64,000 nt of DNA from Dulcicalothrix desertica PCC 7102 (GCF_003991905.1 NZ_RSCL01000007.1:219475-283474), one strand, 5' to 3'. Shown: positions 25,524-33,657, numbered from the stretch's first letter. Notes: generated by a model from the letters alone, not told the origin. Numbers and translations are program-made.

Positions 25524-28067
25524 ATGAAAATAACAATCCCTGAACTTTCACTAGTAATACTCATCGGCGCCTCTGGTTCTGGTAAATCAACCTTCGCGCG
25601 CAAAAACTTCCAGCAATACGAAATCCTCTCCTCAGACTTTTGTCGAGGACTAGTATCTGACGACGAAAACAACCAAAAAGCATCACACGACGCATTCGAC
25701 GTACTACACTACATCGCCAACAAAAGACTAGCAGCAGGGAAACTAACAGTTATAGATGCCACCAACGTCCAGCCCGAAGACCGTAAAGAATATATAAAAA
25801 TGGCAAGGGAATTTCATGTTTTACCTGTAGCCATAGTCCTCAACCTCCCCGAACAACTTTGTCACGAACGTAACCAACAGCGTCCAGACAGACAATTTGG
25901 CGCCCATGTAGTCAAGCGTCATACACTAGCATTGCGTCGAAGCTTACGCGGACTAGAAAAAGAAGGTTTTCGTTACGTTTACGTTTTAAATTCCTTAGAA
26001 GATATCAATAATATAGAAATAGAACGTCAACCATTATGGAATAACCGTAAACACGAACGTGGGCCGTTTGACATTATCGGCGATATCCACGGTTGCTGCG
26101 ATGAACTAGAACTTCTACTAGAAAAACTAGGCTATCAAAAGGGAGATAACTATTATCACCCAGAAGGACGCAAAGTAGTATTTCTTGGAGACTTAGTAGA
26201 TAGAGGCGCCCGTATTTTAGATACAGTAAACTTAGTTCGCAACATGGTTAACTCAGGTACTGCCTTATGCGTTCCAGGCAACCATGAACATAAACTACTG
26301 CGAAAACTGCGCGGTAAAAACGTTAAAGTTAATCATGGGTTAGAGCAAACCTTAGCAGAAATAGACGCATTACCCGAAGATACCCGTGAACCATATATTA
26401 AAGAACTACGGGAATTTATCGACTCATTAGTAAGTCACTATGTTTTAGATGGTGGACAATTAGTTGTTGCACATGCAGGTATGAAGCAGGCAATGCAAGG
26501 ACGAGGAAGTGGCGCCGTGCGAGAGTTTGCATTGTATGGTGAGACTACAGGGGAAATAGACGAATTTGGTTTACCAGTACGTTTCAACTGGGCAGGTGAG
26601 TATCGAGGTGATGCAATGGTTGTTTATGGGCATACACCAGTACCAGAAGCCGAATGGTTGAATAACACAATAGATATAGATACAGGTTGTGTATTCGGTG
26701 GTAAATTAACAGCTTTACGCTATCCCGAAAAAGAATTAGTTAGCGTACCTGCTGCCAAAGTTTATTGCGAACCTGTTAAACCATTGGTAGAGACGTTACA
26801 TGTAACGTCTCTACAGTCGGAAAATGATGATGTGTTGAATGTGGATGATGTGTTGGGTAAACGCATTATTAACGTGCGCTTGCAAAATAATATAACGATT
26901 CGCGAAGAAAATGCCATTGCTGCACTCGAAGTCATGAGTAGGTTTGCCGCTAACCCCAAGTGGTTAATTTACTTACCTCCTACAATGTCACCTGTAGAGA
27001 CTTCAAAGTTACCTGGATATTTGGAACATCCCCAAGAAGCTTTTGCTTATTATCAAAATCAAGGTATTTCAGAGGTAGTCTGTGAAGAAAAACATATGGG
27101 TTCGCGTGCTGTTGTCATAGTTTGTCGTGATGAAGATGCAGTAAGAAAGCGTTTTGGTCTCGTTAACGAAGGTATTGGTATTTGTTACACTCGTACAGGC
27201 AGAAAGTTTTTTAATGATGATGCTTTAGAAGCTGAGTTTATTGCCAAAATAAATCAAGCTTTATCTACAAGTAACTTTTGGGAAACATTTAATACCGACT
27301 GGGTATGTCTCGACTGTGAACTAATGCCTTGGTCAGCAAAAGCTCAAGCGTTATTACAAAATCAGTATGCTCCCGTTGGTGTATCATCACGCACCGGACT
27401 TGGTAATGCCGTTGCGATGTTGCAAAAAGCTAGCGCGCGAGGAGTTGACGTTGGCGCCCAATTAACTGCATTTACACAGCGCGCCCAAATGGCTAATTTA
27501 TATATTGACGCTTACCGTCGCTACTGCTGGGATGTTAACGATATTTCTGATATCAAACTGGCGCCGTTTCATATCCTAGCAACAGAAGGCGCCGTACATA
27601 CCGACAAAACCCATCGTTGGCACATGGAACAAATTGCCAAAATTGCCTTATGCGACCCTATTTTATTAGCTACCCATTATAAAGTCATTGATTTGAATGA
27701 CCCTAGTAGCCAAGCTGAAGGTATTAATTGGTGGGAGCAGATGACGGGTGCAGGTGGGGAAGGTATGGTTGTTAAACCTATGGACTATATAGTTAAAGGT
27801 AATCGTGGTATTATTCAACCTGCTGTTAAATGCCGTGGACAAGAATATTTACGGATTATTTATGGCGCCGAATATACTAGTCTAGAAAACTTAAATCGTC
27901 TGCGTCAAAGAGGATTATCGCATAAACGTTCGTTAGCAATGCGCGAATTTGCACTTGGTGTAGAATCGTTAGAAAGGTTCGTCTCCCATCAACCATTACG
28001 AAGAATACACGAGTGCGTATTCGGTATTTTAGCCCTAGAAAGTGAACCCGTAGACCCCAGATTGTAA
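25524..28067 (+). CDS. pnkp: Pnkp: polynucleotide kinase-phosphatase-ligase for RNA repair
   Basis: 847 residues from ATG 25,524; the frame opens further upstream but that part is a dispersed repeat, and starting at MKITIPEL puts the Walker A lysine and serine at residues 21-22, the same numbers as in the C. thermocellum enzyme. Domains: 5'-kinase (1-165, GASGSGKST; IDATNVQPEDR), metallophosphatase (about 175-395, GDIHGC, GDLVDRG, GNHEHKL, GHTPVP) and adenylyltransferase/ligase (about 455-847, nucleophile Lys523 in EEKHMGSR). It heals 5'-OH and 2',3'-cyclic-phosphate ends and, bound to Hen1, seals them. Residues 422-431, between phosphatase and ligase, are encoded by an inserted 28-bp palindrome that keeps the frame. 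Three to four GGCGCC sites per kb mark it as native. Confidence 0.95.
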   Translation: MKITIPELSLVILIGASGSGKSTFARKNFQQYEILSSDFCRGLVSDDENNQKASHDAFDVLHYIANKRLAAGKLTVIDATNVQPEDRKEYIKMAREFHVLPVAIVLNLPEQLCHERNQQRPDRQFGAHVVKRHTLALRRSLRGLEKEGFRYVYVLNSLEDINNIEIERQPLWNNRKHERGPFDIIGDIHGCCDELELLLEKLGYQKGDNYYHPEGRKVVFLGDLVDRGARILDTVNLVRNMVNSGTALCVPGNHEHKLLRKLRGKNVKVNHGLEQTLAEIDALPEDTREPYIKELREFIDSLVSHYVLDGGQLVVAHAGMKQAMQGRGSGAVREFALYGETTGEIDEFGLPVRFNWAGEYRGDAMVVYGHTPVPEAEWLNNTIDIDTGCVFGGKLTALRYPEKELVSVPAAKVYCEPVKPLVETLHVTSLQSENDDVLNVDDVLGKRIINVRLQNNITIREENAIAALEVMSRFAANPKWLIYLPPTMSPVETSKLPGYLEHPQEAFAYYQNQGISEVVCEEKHMGSRAVVIVCRDEDAVRKRFGLVNEGIGICYTRTGRKFFNDDALEAEFIAKINQALSTSNFWETFNTDWVCLDCELMPWSAKAQALLQNQYAPVGVSSRTGLGNAVAMLQKASARGVDVGAQLTAFTQRAQMANLYIDAYRRYCWDVNDISDIKLAPFHILATEGAVHTDKTHRWHMEQIAKIALCDPILLATHYKVIDLNDPSSQAEGINWWEQMTGAGGEGMVVKPMDYIVKGNRGIIQPAVKCRGQEYLRIIYGAEYTSLENLNRLRQRGLSHKRSLAMREFALGVESLERFVSHQPLRRIHECVFGILALESEPVDPRL
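26787..26814. repeat. Perfect 28-bp palindrome inserted in frame in pnkp
   Basis: GTAGAGACGTTACA joined to its exact reverse complement. The identical 28 bases occur intergenically at 36,758-36,785, and degenerate relatives at 18,004 and 30,603. In pnkp it reads VETLHVTSL and lies in the phosphatase-ligase linker. Confidence 0.95.
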
Positions 28068-28076
28068 TCTTGTAGA

Positions 28077-28105
28077 CTTGTGGAACAGGCATCCCTGCCT
28101 GTGCA
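28077..28105. repeat. GGCATCCCTGCC-family palindrome after pnkp
   Basis: TTGTGGAACAGGCATCCCTG then CCTGT; lies 10 bases past the pnkp stop, between convergent genes, so it may serve as terminator. Confidence 0.65.
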
Positions 28106-28156
28106 TTCATGTATTCTTATTTACCACAGAGACTATTAGTACACAGAGGACAAATT

Positions 28157-28660
28157 TTAAGGAAAGGCGCCTGCCTTTATAATTAATTCTGTAATATTGA
28201 GGTCTACTAAATCTATCAAACCGTCCGAATCATTACCTTGAGAGTAAACAAAACCTGTATATACTCTAATGTGATTTGGAAGAAATATTAGGTACATTAC
28301 CAAGATTCCAAAGCTTACCTCACATCTTGCACCAGACCTAGAAACCGGGCTTCTTGACAAAGACTTTGCCATAAAACGTTAATTTTTCGTACAGAAGCCC
28401 GGTTTCTTTAAGCTTGTTGACAATGGTGCAAGATGTAAGTTACGGTGTATTATTCTCGCAGCTTCTACTGTTTGTGCTGTTGCTACATATACAACAGGTC
28501 GAACTGGTAAAATATTATTGCTAGAAGGGCTAGTATGAATAACGTAAGTTCCTTTTACACCTGCTTTTTTCGCAGCACGATATATATGCTCTGTTGAGGG
28601 GTCATGATAAGCATTAATATCATAATAGTTTGGGGATTCAGTGTAATTAAGCATGTTCAA
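28157..28660 (-). pseudogene. Gene fragment interrupted by a MITE-like element
   Basis: The first part reads MNMLNYTESPNYYDINAYHD and ends VYVATAQTVEAARIIHRNL; after a 115-bp inverted-repeat element the sequence resumes as LWNLGNVPN and, after a further one-base frame change, IFLPNHIRVYTGF to ITELIIKAGAF, where it stops. Joining HRNL to LWNLGNVPN restores a continuous protein, which shows that this was one gene. Family unknown to me; it resembles the N-terminal region of large cyanobacterial proteins, possibly restriction-related, of which everything downstream is lost. Confidence 0.75.
28322..28436. mobile_element. MITE-like element with nested inverted repeats
   Basis: Outer arms ACATCTTGCACCA (28,322) and TGGTGCAAGATGT (28,424) are perfect 13-bp inverted repeats; inner arms AGAAACCGGGCTTCT (28,340) and AGAAGCCCGGTTTCT (28,393) are 15 bp. 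About 38 bases of AT-rich sequence lie between. No coding capacity. The inner arms belong to the GAAACCCGGTTTC family. Confidence 0.8.
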
Positions 28661-28755
28661 TAGTCGTTATAGTTGCATACACAACGCCTTTTTGGTTTAA
28701 ATAAATACTTTAAATTTTAATTCTGAAACATGCCGACTTTGTGTAGGCATAAGCT

Positions 28756-29160
28756 TTAAGCTAAAAATACGCTTGCTGGAATATTAAAACGCTCGCCAAG
28801 TTTTTTCGCGTGAGTTTTGCTTATCTCACGTTTGCCATTTATGACCTCAGAAGCAATACCACTTGAGCCAAACACGTCTAATAAATCAGTTTGCTTTAAA
28901 TTATTAGCTTCCATTAAATGCAGTAACCGACTGTGAGGAGTAGATAAATTTTGCAGCGGATAATTTTCCGCTTCAAATTTTTCAATTAATACTATAAACA
29001 AGTCATAAATCTGGTCTTCTTCAGGTGTTAAACTCTTTTTGTACATTAAATCTTCAATAATGGAAAGCGCTCGTTCGTATTCCGAAGTAGTTTTAATTGC
29101 TTGTGGCAAGGCTGATGTTAAAAGATTAGCGTAAACTTCGTGATTAAAAGTGAGGGTCAT
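28756..29160 (-). CDS. higA: HigA-type XRE-family antitoxin
   Basis: 134 residues. The C-terminal half is a Xre helix-turn-helix (LLHLMEANNLKQTDLLDVFG, then SEVINGKREISKTHAKKLGE and RFNIPASVFLA), the N-terminal half an acidic toxin-binding region (YERALSIIEDLMYKK; EEDQIYDLFIVLIEKFEAE). This matches HigA antitoxins that neutralise the RelE-like mRNA interferase HigB and repress their own promoter. The toxin gene precedes it and overlaps by 17 bases, in the toxin-first order typical of hig loci, but the toxin is truncated (see the next entry). The antitoxin itself appears intact. Confidence 0.85.
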   Translation of the reverse strand: MTLTFNHEVYANLLTSALPQAIKTTSEYERALSIIEDLMYKKSLTPEEDQIYDLFIVLIEKFEAENYPLQNLSTPHSRLLHLMEANNLKQTDLLDVFGSSGIASEVINGKREISKTHAKKLGERFNIPASVFLA

Positions 29161-29332
29161 TTTTCCAATTATCCTTGTCGTACTCAGCGTGGGTCAAAAA
29201 ATATTTGAAGTAAATTGTCTGTTTTACATAGTTTATACTGACTATTAAACGATAGCGGTAAAAATACCTTTTCGTCCGTGATAGTACATTCCCTTTGGAA
29301 CCAAAGACTGTAGAGGAGTATTGTTTTGTCAT
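29144..29332 (-). pseudogene. higB: HigB toxin remnant lacking the N-terminal third
   Basis: 62 codons whose C-terminal part, FYRYRLIVSINYVKQTIYFK followed by YFLTHAEYDKDNW, matches HigB mRNA interferases (YRL-x-V-x-I-NY; THAEYDK). HigB proteins are usually about 95-100 residues; here a TAG lies seven codons before the first ATG and no N-terminal part is found upstream. The toxin is probably inactive while HigA is retained. Confidence 0.7.
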
Positions 29333-29492
29333 ATTATAAAGATGCTTTCCCTAACTTCTGTTAGTTTTAGTTTTCCCATACAGGGACTAAAAGTAACAAG
29401 CTATTTTATACGTGTGCTTGTCTATAGGCTATTTTTACTAAAACTCGATGCTTTTATTAGCTACAATTTTTGTTAGATAATAAGAAAAAACT

Positions 29493-30467
29493 ATGGTAAA
29501 TATTGAAGGAAAAGTGGCATTAGTGACAGGCGCCACACGAGGTATAGGTAAGGGTATTGCTGTGGGACTCGGTGAAGCAGGCGCCACTGTTTATATTACA
29601 GGACGTAGCCTTGAATCAAATAGCAGTAGTAATTCTGGTAGTTTAAATGATACAAAAGTAGCAGTTGAGCAAGCTGGGGGTATATGTATTCCTGTTCAGG
29701 TAGACCATAGCAATGATGAACAAGTGCGTTTCCTGTTCGAGCGTATTCAAGATGAACAGTATGGACAGCTTGACTTACTTGTAAATAATGCTTATGCAGG
29801 TGTGAGAGCATTAACAGACGCTAACGGTAAACCTTTTTGGGATAACGAAACTAGTCTTTGGGACGCTAGTAATAACGTTGGTCTTCGTAGTCATTATATA
29901 GCAAGTGTTTTTGCCGCTCGCATGATGACCAAACGTAAACAGGGACTAATTAGCACTATTTCCTCTTGGGGTGGACTGTCGTATATTTTTGGTGCTGCTT
30001 ACGGCGCCGGTAAAGCTGCATGTGATAGGTTAGCAGCAGATATGGCTGTTGAATTAAAGCCTCATAACGTCGCTTCCATATCAATATGGCCCGGTATTGT
30101 TGGAACTGAGCATTTTTCCAGTTTAGCTGACCAATTTAATGAACAAGATAGCAGTGACCCAATGAAATCATTATTTAGTGAGCGCTATAACTGGGAAAGT
30201 CCTTTATTAACAGGACGAGTTATTGCTCAGTTAGCTGGTGAGTCATCTATTATGCGTCGTACAGGACGAGTCCAAATTGTAGCCGAACTTGCTCGCAAAT
30301 ATGGGATTGTAGATGAAGGTGGTAATAGTCCTGTTTCGCTGCGTTCTTTACGCTTTGTACTACCCTTTGGATTGCCTGGACTAAGAAAATATTCATCGCT
30401 AATACCCGATATTAAAGTACCGTGGGCGTTGTTGTTAATAGGCGCCCTCAGTTCACCGAAAATTTGA
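29493..30467 (+). CDS. Short-chain dehydrogenase/reductase (DHRS1-like)
   Basis: 324 residues. Rossmann dinucleotide motif TGATRGIGKGIA (about 13-24), NNAYAG (the NNAG equivalent), Ser in STISSW and the catalytic YGAGK (Tyr and Lys four apart). The length and C-terminal extension (about 250-324) resemble the DHRS1-type SDR subgroup more than the usual 250-residue enzymes. It should oxidise or reduce a carbonyl/alcohol with NAD(P); the substrate is unknown. The C-terminal stretch VPWALLLIGALSS is hydrophobic and might contact membrane. It stands alone, flanked by the hig locus and a YefM/YoeB operon. Two GGCGCC sites fall on the conserved TGA and GAGA segments. Confidence 0.88.
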   Translation: MVNIEGKVALVTGATRGIGKGIAVGLGEAGATVYITGRSLESNSSSNSGSLNDTKVAVEQAGGICIPVQVDHSNDEQVRFLFERIQDEQYGQLDLLVNNAYAGVRALTDANGKPFWDNETSLWDASNNVGLRSHYIASVFAARMMTKRKQGLISTISSWGGLSYIFGAAYGAGKAACDRLAADMAVELKPHNVASISIWPGIVGTEHFSSLADQFNEQDSSDPMKSLFSERYNWESPLLTGRVIAQLAGESSIMRRTGRVQIVAELARKYGIVDEGGNSPVSLRSLRFVLPFGLPGLRKYSSLIPDIKVPWALLLIGALSSPKI

Positions 30468-30602
30468 TACTTTTTGTATCTTTTTGAGCTACTGGCGATT
30501 AACAGTGCTGTTTAATTATGAATGAATAACTCTGTTTACCAGCGTTTTTATTTTTAGGCTTATGGCACTTGCAATCGTCCTCTGCACTGTAACAAATATA
30601 AA

Positions 30603-30632
30603 TGTAGAGATGTGATTAATCACGTCTCTACA
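30603..30632. repeat. TGTAGAGA-family palindrome
   Basis: TGTAGAGATGTGATTAATCA followed by CGTCTCTACA, 30 bp with one imperfect pair. It lies in the 284-base gap between the SDR gene and the yefM operator; nothing else is evident in that gap. Confidence 0.7.
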
Positions 30633-30722
30633 ATCTACAAATGAAGCGAGCGCGCGTAAACTTTGTTGCAGGCACCTTACGGTTGTTTGCTAGAGTTATT
30701 CGTAATTTATGGTGTGATCTGA

Positions 30723-30745
30723 TATAATGTACGTAAAACTGTACA
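30723..30745 (+). promoter_or_regulatory. Promoter and YefM-type operator of the yefM-yoeB operon
   Basis: TATAAT at 30,723-30,728 is a perfect -10 box. It runs into TGTACG-TAAAAC-TGTACA (30,728-30,745), two copies of the TGTAC half-sites, 12 bases apart. E. coli YefM binds TGTACA hexamers in its own promoter. The ATG follows at 30,752, so the leader is very short. Autorepression is inferred. Confidence 0.65.
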
Positions 30746-30751
30746 TCTCTT

Positions 30752-31054
30752 ATGTTATCTTACCAAATTACATCTCCAACAGAAGCTCGGAACGATTTCT
30801 TTAAATTATTAGAGACGATTGTAGAAAGTCGTCAAGTATATATAGTTAATCGTCGTGATGGTGAGAATGTAGCGTTAATTGCGGAGTCAGATTTAACAAG
30901 CTTGGTTGAAACAGTGTATCTTTTGCGTTCGCCTAAAAACGCAAGTCGATTAATGGAAGCTATTGAGGAATCTAAAACGGGCAATATAAAACCTCAAAGT
31001 ATCGAAGAATTGAAGCAGGAGTTGGGAATTGAGCAAGAAAAAAAAGAAATTTGA
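30752..31054 (+). CDS. yefM: YefM/Phd-family antitoxin
   Basis: 100 residues. The N-terminal DNA-binding fold is typical (MLSYQITSPTEARNDFFKLL, then VYIVNRRDGENVALIAESDL), followed by a flexible acidic tail (SIEELKQELG) that in this family masks the toxin. It is the first gene of a toxin-antitoxin operon; the yoeB-like reading frame begins 26 bases before its stop. Expression is probably autorepressed through the TGTAC operator immediately upstream. Confidence 0.88.
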   Translation: MLSYQITSPTEARNDFFKLLETIVESRQVYIVNRRDGENVALIAESDLTSLVETVYLLRSPKNASRLMEAIEESKTGNIKPQSIEELKQELGIEQEKKEI

Positions 31055-31361
31055 ACAAGATGATTCTCAACCAGATCAAGTAAAAATTGTTGTTACTGTT
31101 AACCGAGTTCCTTATTTTACCCTTAAATTTAAGGAAGATTTAACATGGTGGTATAGGCATGATTTCCAAAAAGCATCGAAAATAATGGATTTAATTACCG
31201 CTGTGATGCAAGACCCGTTTGAGGGGATTGGAAAACCAGAGCCATTAAAGTATATGGAAGCAGATATTTGGTCTCGGCGGATAAACTTGGAACATCGACT
31301 TACCTACCGAGTTGCAGAAGCTGAAGTATATTTCTTAACTTGTTGTTATTACTATGAGTAA
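31029..31361 (+). CDS. yoeB: YoeB-family mRNA interferase toxin with Lys-rich N-terminal extension
   Basis: 110 residues if started at TTG 31,029. The YoeB core is clear: FKEDLTWWYRHDFQKASKIM, DPFEGIGKPEPLKY, WSRRINLEHRLTYRV and the C-terminal CCYYYE with the catalytic-site aromatic/His region typical of ribosome-dependent RelE-fold RNases (the usual YHY ending is YYYE here). YoeB is normally about 84 residues; the extra N-terminal 25 are Lys/Asp-rich. No later ATG gives a full-length core, so a TTG start overlapping yefM by 26 bases seems right and implies translational coupling. The change of the terminal His to Tyr is worth noting because that residue contributes to catalysis in E. coli YoeB. 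Confidence 0.85.
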   Translation: MSKKKKKFEQDDSQPDQVKIVVTVNRVPYFTLKFKEDLTWWYRHDFQKASKIMDLITAVMQDPFEGIGKPEPLKYMEADIWSRRINLEHRLTYRVAEAEVYFLTCCYYYE

Positions 31362-31709
31362 GGTCAGTATGCGAATTTTGTAGCTTAATTTTAATAACTT
31401 ACAGTTACCGTTATGACATGCTACTAATTTTAAGTGCTGTAAAAGTTTTATTTACAAACTCTACAGAAGCAATATAAGGTTGATAACTATTTTTTAGCTG
31501 TTATCGATGCTTGTTCTTTGTTTTGTATTTCCATAAGTTGTGGAATAGCAAAAGAACTGAATCACATCCTCACAAGTAGGATAATGTAAAAATCGTTGTG
31601 TGCGGCAACTAGAAAAGCAAGCGATTATCACATTACAAAAGCATCAAGATAAAATCAGCAATTATTTAGCTACTTAAAATTTTAGTTTGTATCTGATTGA
31701 AATTATTAT
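31362..31709. other. Intergenic region with possible coding debris
   Basis: No complete gene. A short frame ending at about 31,675 reads RQLEKQAIITLQKHQDKISN and looks protein-like but has no start, so it may be debris. AT-rich otherwise. Confidence 0.35.
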
Positions 31710-32400
31710 GAGTTGTTCTCCTTACTCGCTTAAAGGTCAAAAAGCACTTGTATGTGGCGCCAATTCTGGTATTGGTGAAGCTATTGCACGCTCATATGCT
31801 GCTGCTGTAGCTATTATACTGCAAACGGGTAAAAAGTGAACTTTGTCATGCTGAGGTACGTAAACGCAGTTTTCCCGCAGGGTAGCATCTTAAAGATTTG
31901 CGTTTGCTTGAAAAGTATAGTTTTAAGCCGTTTTGAGTATAATTACCACTCCAAAGTCCAAGAAGCTGAGAAAGTCGTTGATGATATCAAAGCAGCTGAT
32001 GGTGAAGCTTTTGCTATCCGAGCTAACGTTGCCAATGAAGACGATGTTAAATCGATGTTTAGCCAGGTATTCAAAGAATTTGGCACTATAGACATTTTAG
32101 TTATTAATACGAGTATCCAAAAAGACTCGTCATTTGTCGATATGACTCTTGAGGAGTGGAATACTGTTATTGGAGTAAACCTGATACCATTTTTATATGA
32201 AGATGCGCTTTATTACTCTTACTCCCCCCTTATTAAGGGGGGCTGGGGGGGATTTAATTATTTGCAGCTTCACATTAAATTGGTATGACAGGACATTTTT
32301 TGTGCGCGCGCGAAGCAGCTAAAGAATTTTTACGTCGAGGTGTACAACCACAAGTTTCCCGTGTAATGTATCAACTCCTGCACCAGTCAAATCACAAGAT
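31710..32400 (+). pseudogene. SDR (glucose 1-dehydrogenase-like) pseudogene with two insertions
   Basis: Starts MSCSPYSLKGQKALVCGANS then GIGEAIARSYAA, a canonical SDR N-terminus. It is interrupted at about 31,818 by roughly 130 bases with a stop, resumes as HSKVQEAEKVVDDIKAADGE through VINTSIQKDSSF and EWNTVIGVNL, is interrupted again at about 32,180-32,287 by a CCCCCCTTATTAAGGGGGG-containing element, resumes as TGHFLCAREAAKEFLRRGVQ and is lost before the catalytic Tyr-Lys. Splicing out both inserts in thought restores the family sequence. Not functional. Confidence 0.82.
32180..32287. mobile_element. MITE-like insertion bounded by ATACCATTT/AAATTGGTAT
   Basis: Imperfect terminal inverted repeats ATACCATTTTTA (about 32,184) and TTAAATTGGTAT (about 32,277) enclose the palindrome CCCCCTTATTAAGGGGGG (about 32,226). 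It separates VNL from TGHFLC in the SDR pseudogene. Confidence 0.65.
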
Positions 32401-32482
32401 ACTGCACAAGCAACTATTATTAATTTGCTTCTGTAATTTTGTAGTAATTGTAATAGGAGAACTGGTAGGTGATTTATTTTAG

Positions 32483-32901
32483 GGTGCTGAAGTACTATCC
32501 TGCGACTTCAGCAAGCGGGGTGCATTGTATCTAACTATCCGCTTGCATCTCCATAGGCGACAAATTGATTCATCTTGCCACCATCAATCTGTTTCTGTTG
32601 ATAGGATTTATGCACCATATCGCCTGTTTCATCTTCAAGCGACAAAACTCATGTTTGCTTCCGATGAAGGTGTTATGGTAATAGTCGTTATTAAAAGATA
32701 AGGGCTTATCTTTTAATAACGGTGGTCGCTATTAAAAGTTAGTTTATTTTTAAGTACTAAAAACCTAATGTATAGTATTTTTTGTTACTACGTACTTAGA
32801 TTTGGATTCAGGAAGATTGGACGGAGGATGGAGTTGCAACTGATTTACCAAGGATTGCGTAGGCGCCGCAGTAGCGCTACCGTTCAGTTACCGCAACTAT
32901 A
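32483..32901. other. Degraded region without an intact gene
   Basis: About 420 bases. An inverted repeat GATAAGGGCTTATCTTTTAA around 32,697-32,720 is visible, otherwise only stop-riddled sequence; probably the decayed 5' part of the DUF4288 remnant and older debris. Confidence 0.4.
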
Positions 32902-33054
32902 GTTGAGGAAAATCCGCGCAATGTTGTTCATGTCAATATTGTTCTCGTCCGTGCAGATTCACCAGAAGAAGCTTTTGACAAAGCAGAAGAGCTTGGTCGG
33001 GAGAATGAACACACCTATTTAAATCCCAATCATAAAACAGTAACTTTCACTTAG
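32902..33054 (+). pseudogene. DUF4288-like C-terminal remnant
   Basis: In frame: VEENPRNVVHVNIVLVRADS, then PEEAFDKAEELGRENEHTY and a stop after KTVTFT. This matches the core of the small DUF4288 family (VHVN-x-VL-x-RA-x-SPEEAY-x-KA). Stops immediately upstream (TAG twice) and absence of the N- and C-terminal parts show it is a fragment. Confidence 0.6.
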
Positions 33055-33099
33055 AGTATTCCAACAAATAAATGATCCAAAATGTGTCATTGCGTAGTT

Positions 33100-33200
33100 T
33101 ACTTCCCCGAAGGGGTATGGAGCGAAGCGGAATGTTCGCGCTACTCTACGAGAAGGCGAAGCGCCTACCGCGTTCCCGAAGGGTAGTAATGGCAGGAACG
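33100..33200. repeat. GC-rich dispersed repeat
   Basis: Contains CCCCGAAGGGGTATGGAGCG, GAAGGCGAAGCGCCTACCGC and TTCCCGAAGGGTAGTAATGG, short nested palindromes (CCCCGAAGGGG; GGCGAAGCGCC; CCCGAAGGG). This base composition is unlike the surroundings and is typical of short repetitive elements of Nostocales. Confidence 0.6.
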
Positions 33201-33203
33201 TGA

Positions 33204-33657
33204 GAACAGTACCGCAAAAAAGTAGAAACATATATCCGCGAGAACCAAAACCACGTTGCTATCGCGCGTCTAAAACGCAACGTACCGTTAACTTACTCTG
33301 ATGTAACAGCACTCTCAACAATGTTATACGGTTCCGAAGTAGTAGAAAGTTTAGAGCAGTTTCAACAAGTATATGGCGCCGTTAATATCAAGAGCTTTAT
33401 ACCTCGGCTTGTAGGTTTAGACCGTTCTTCAGCAAAACAAGCATTTAACAAGTACCTACAAACTCAAAACTTTAACGCCAATCAAATACGCTTTGTGGAT
33501 ATGATAGCTGTTGACCCAACCCAAGGACAGCGAACAACATCAGGTAATGGGTTGATTGGTGGTAGTGGTCAAATACTTGCTCAACCGGATGCGAAACTTG
33601 TTGTCGCTGCGAACGGTGGTTCTGATTTGATTTATGTTCCAGACAATGATGTTGAAG
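33204..33657 (+). pseudogene. Chimera of HsdR C-terminal and phosphatase-family remnants
   Basis: From 33,204 the open frame reads YIRENQNHVAIARLKRNVPL through SLEQFQQVYGAVN, FIPRLVGLDRSSAKQAF and FNANQIRFVDMI, matching the C-terminal domain of type I restriction HsdR subunits. At about 33,507 it changes abruptly to DPTQGQRTTSGNGLIGGSGQ then LAQPDAKLVVAANGGSDLIY, a segment of the alkaline-phosphatase/nucleotide-pyrophosphatase family, which in turn ends in a dispersed repeat. Neither part is functional. Confidence 0.7.

Noticed and set aside
28157-28372. Separate small - strand gene
   Set aside because: Its first third is MITE sequence and its remainder continues the broken gene upstream; treated as part of one pseudogene.
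31600-31680. Short frame RQLEKQAIITLQKHQDKISN
   Set aside because: Protein-like but without a start or recognisable family; too short to call even as a pseudogene.
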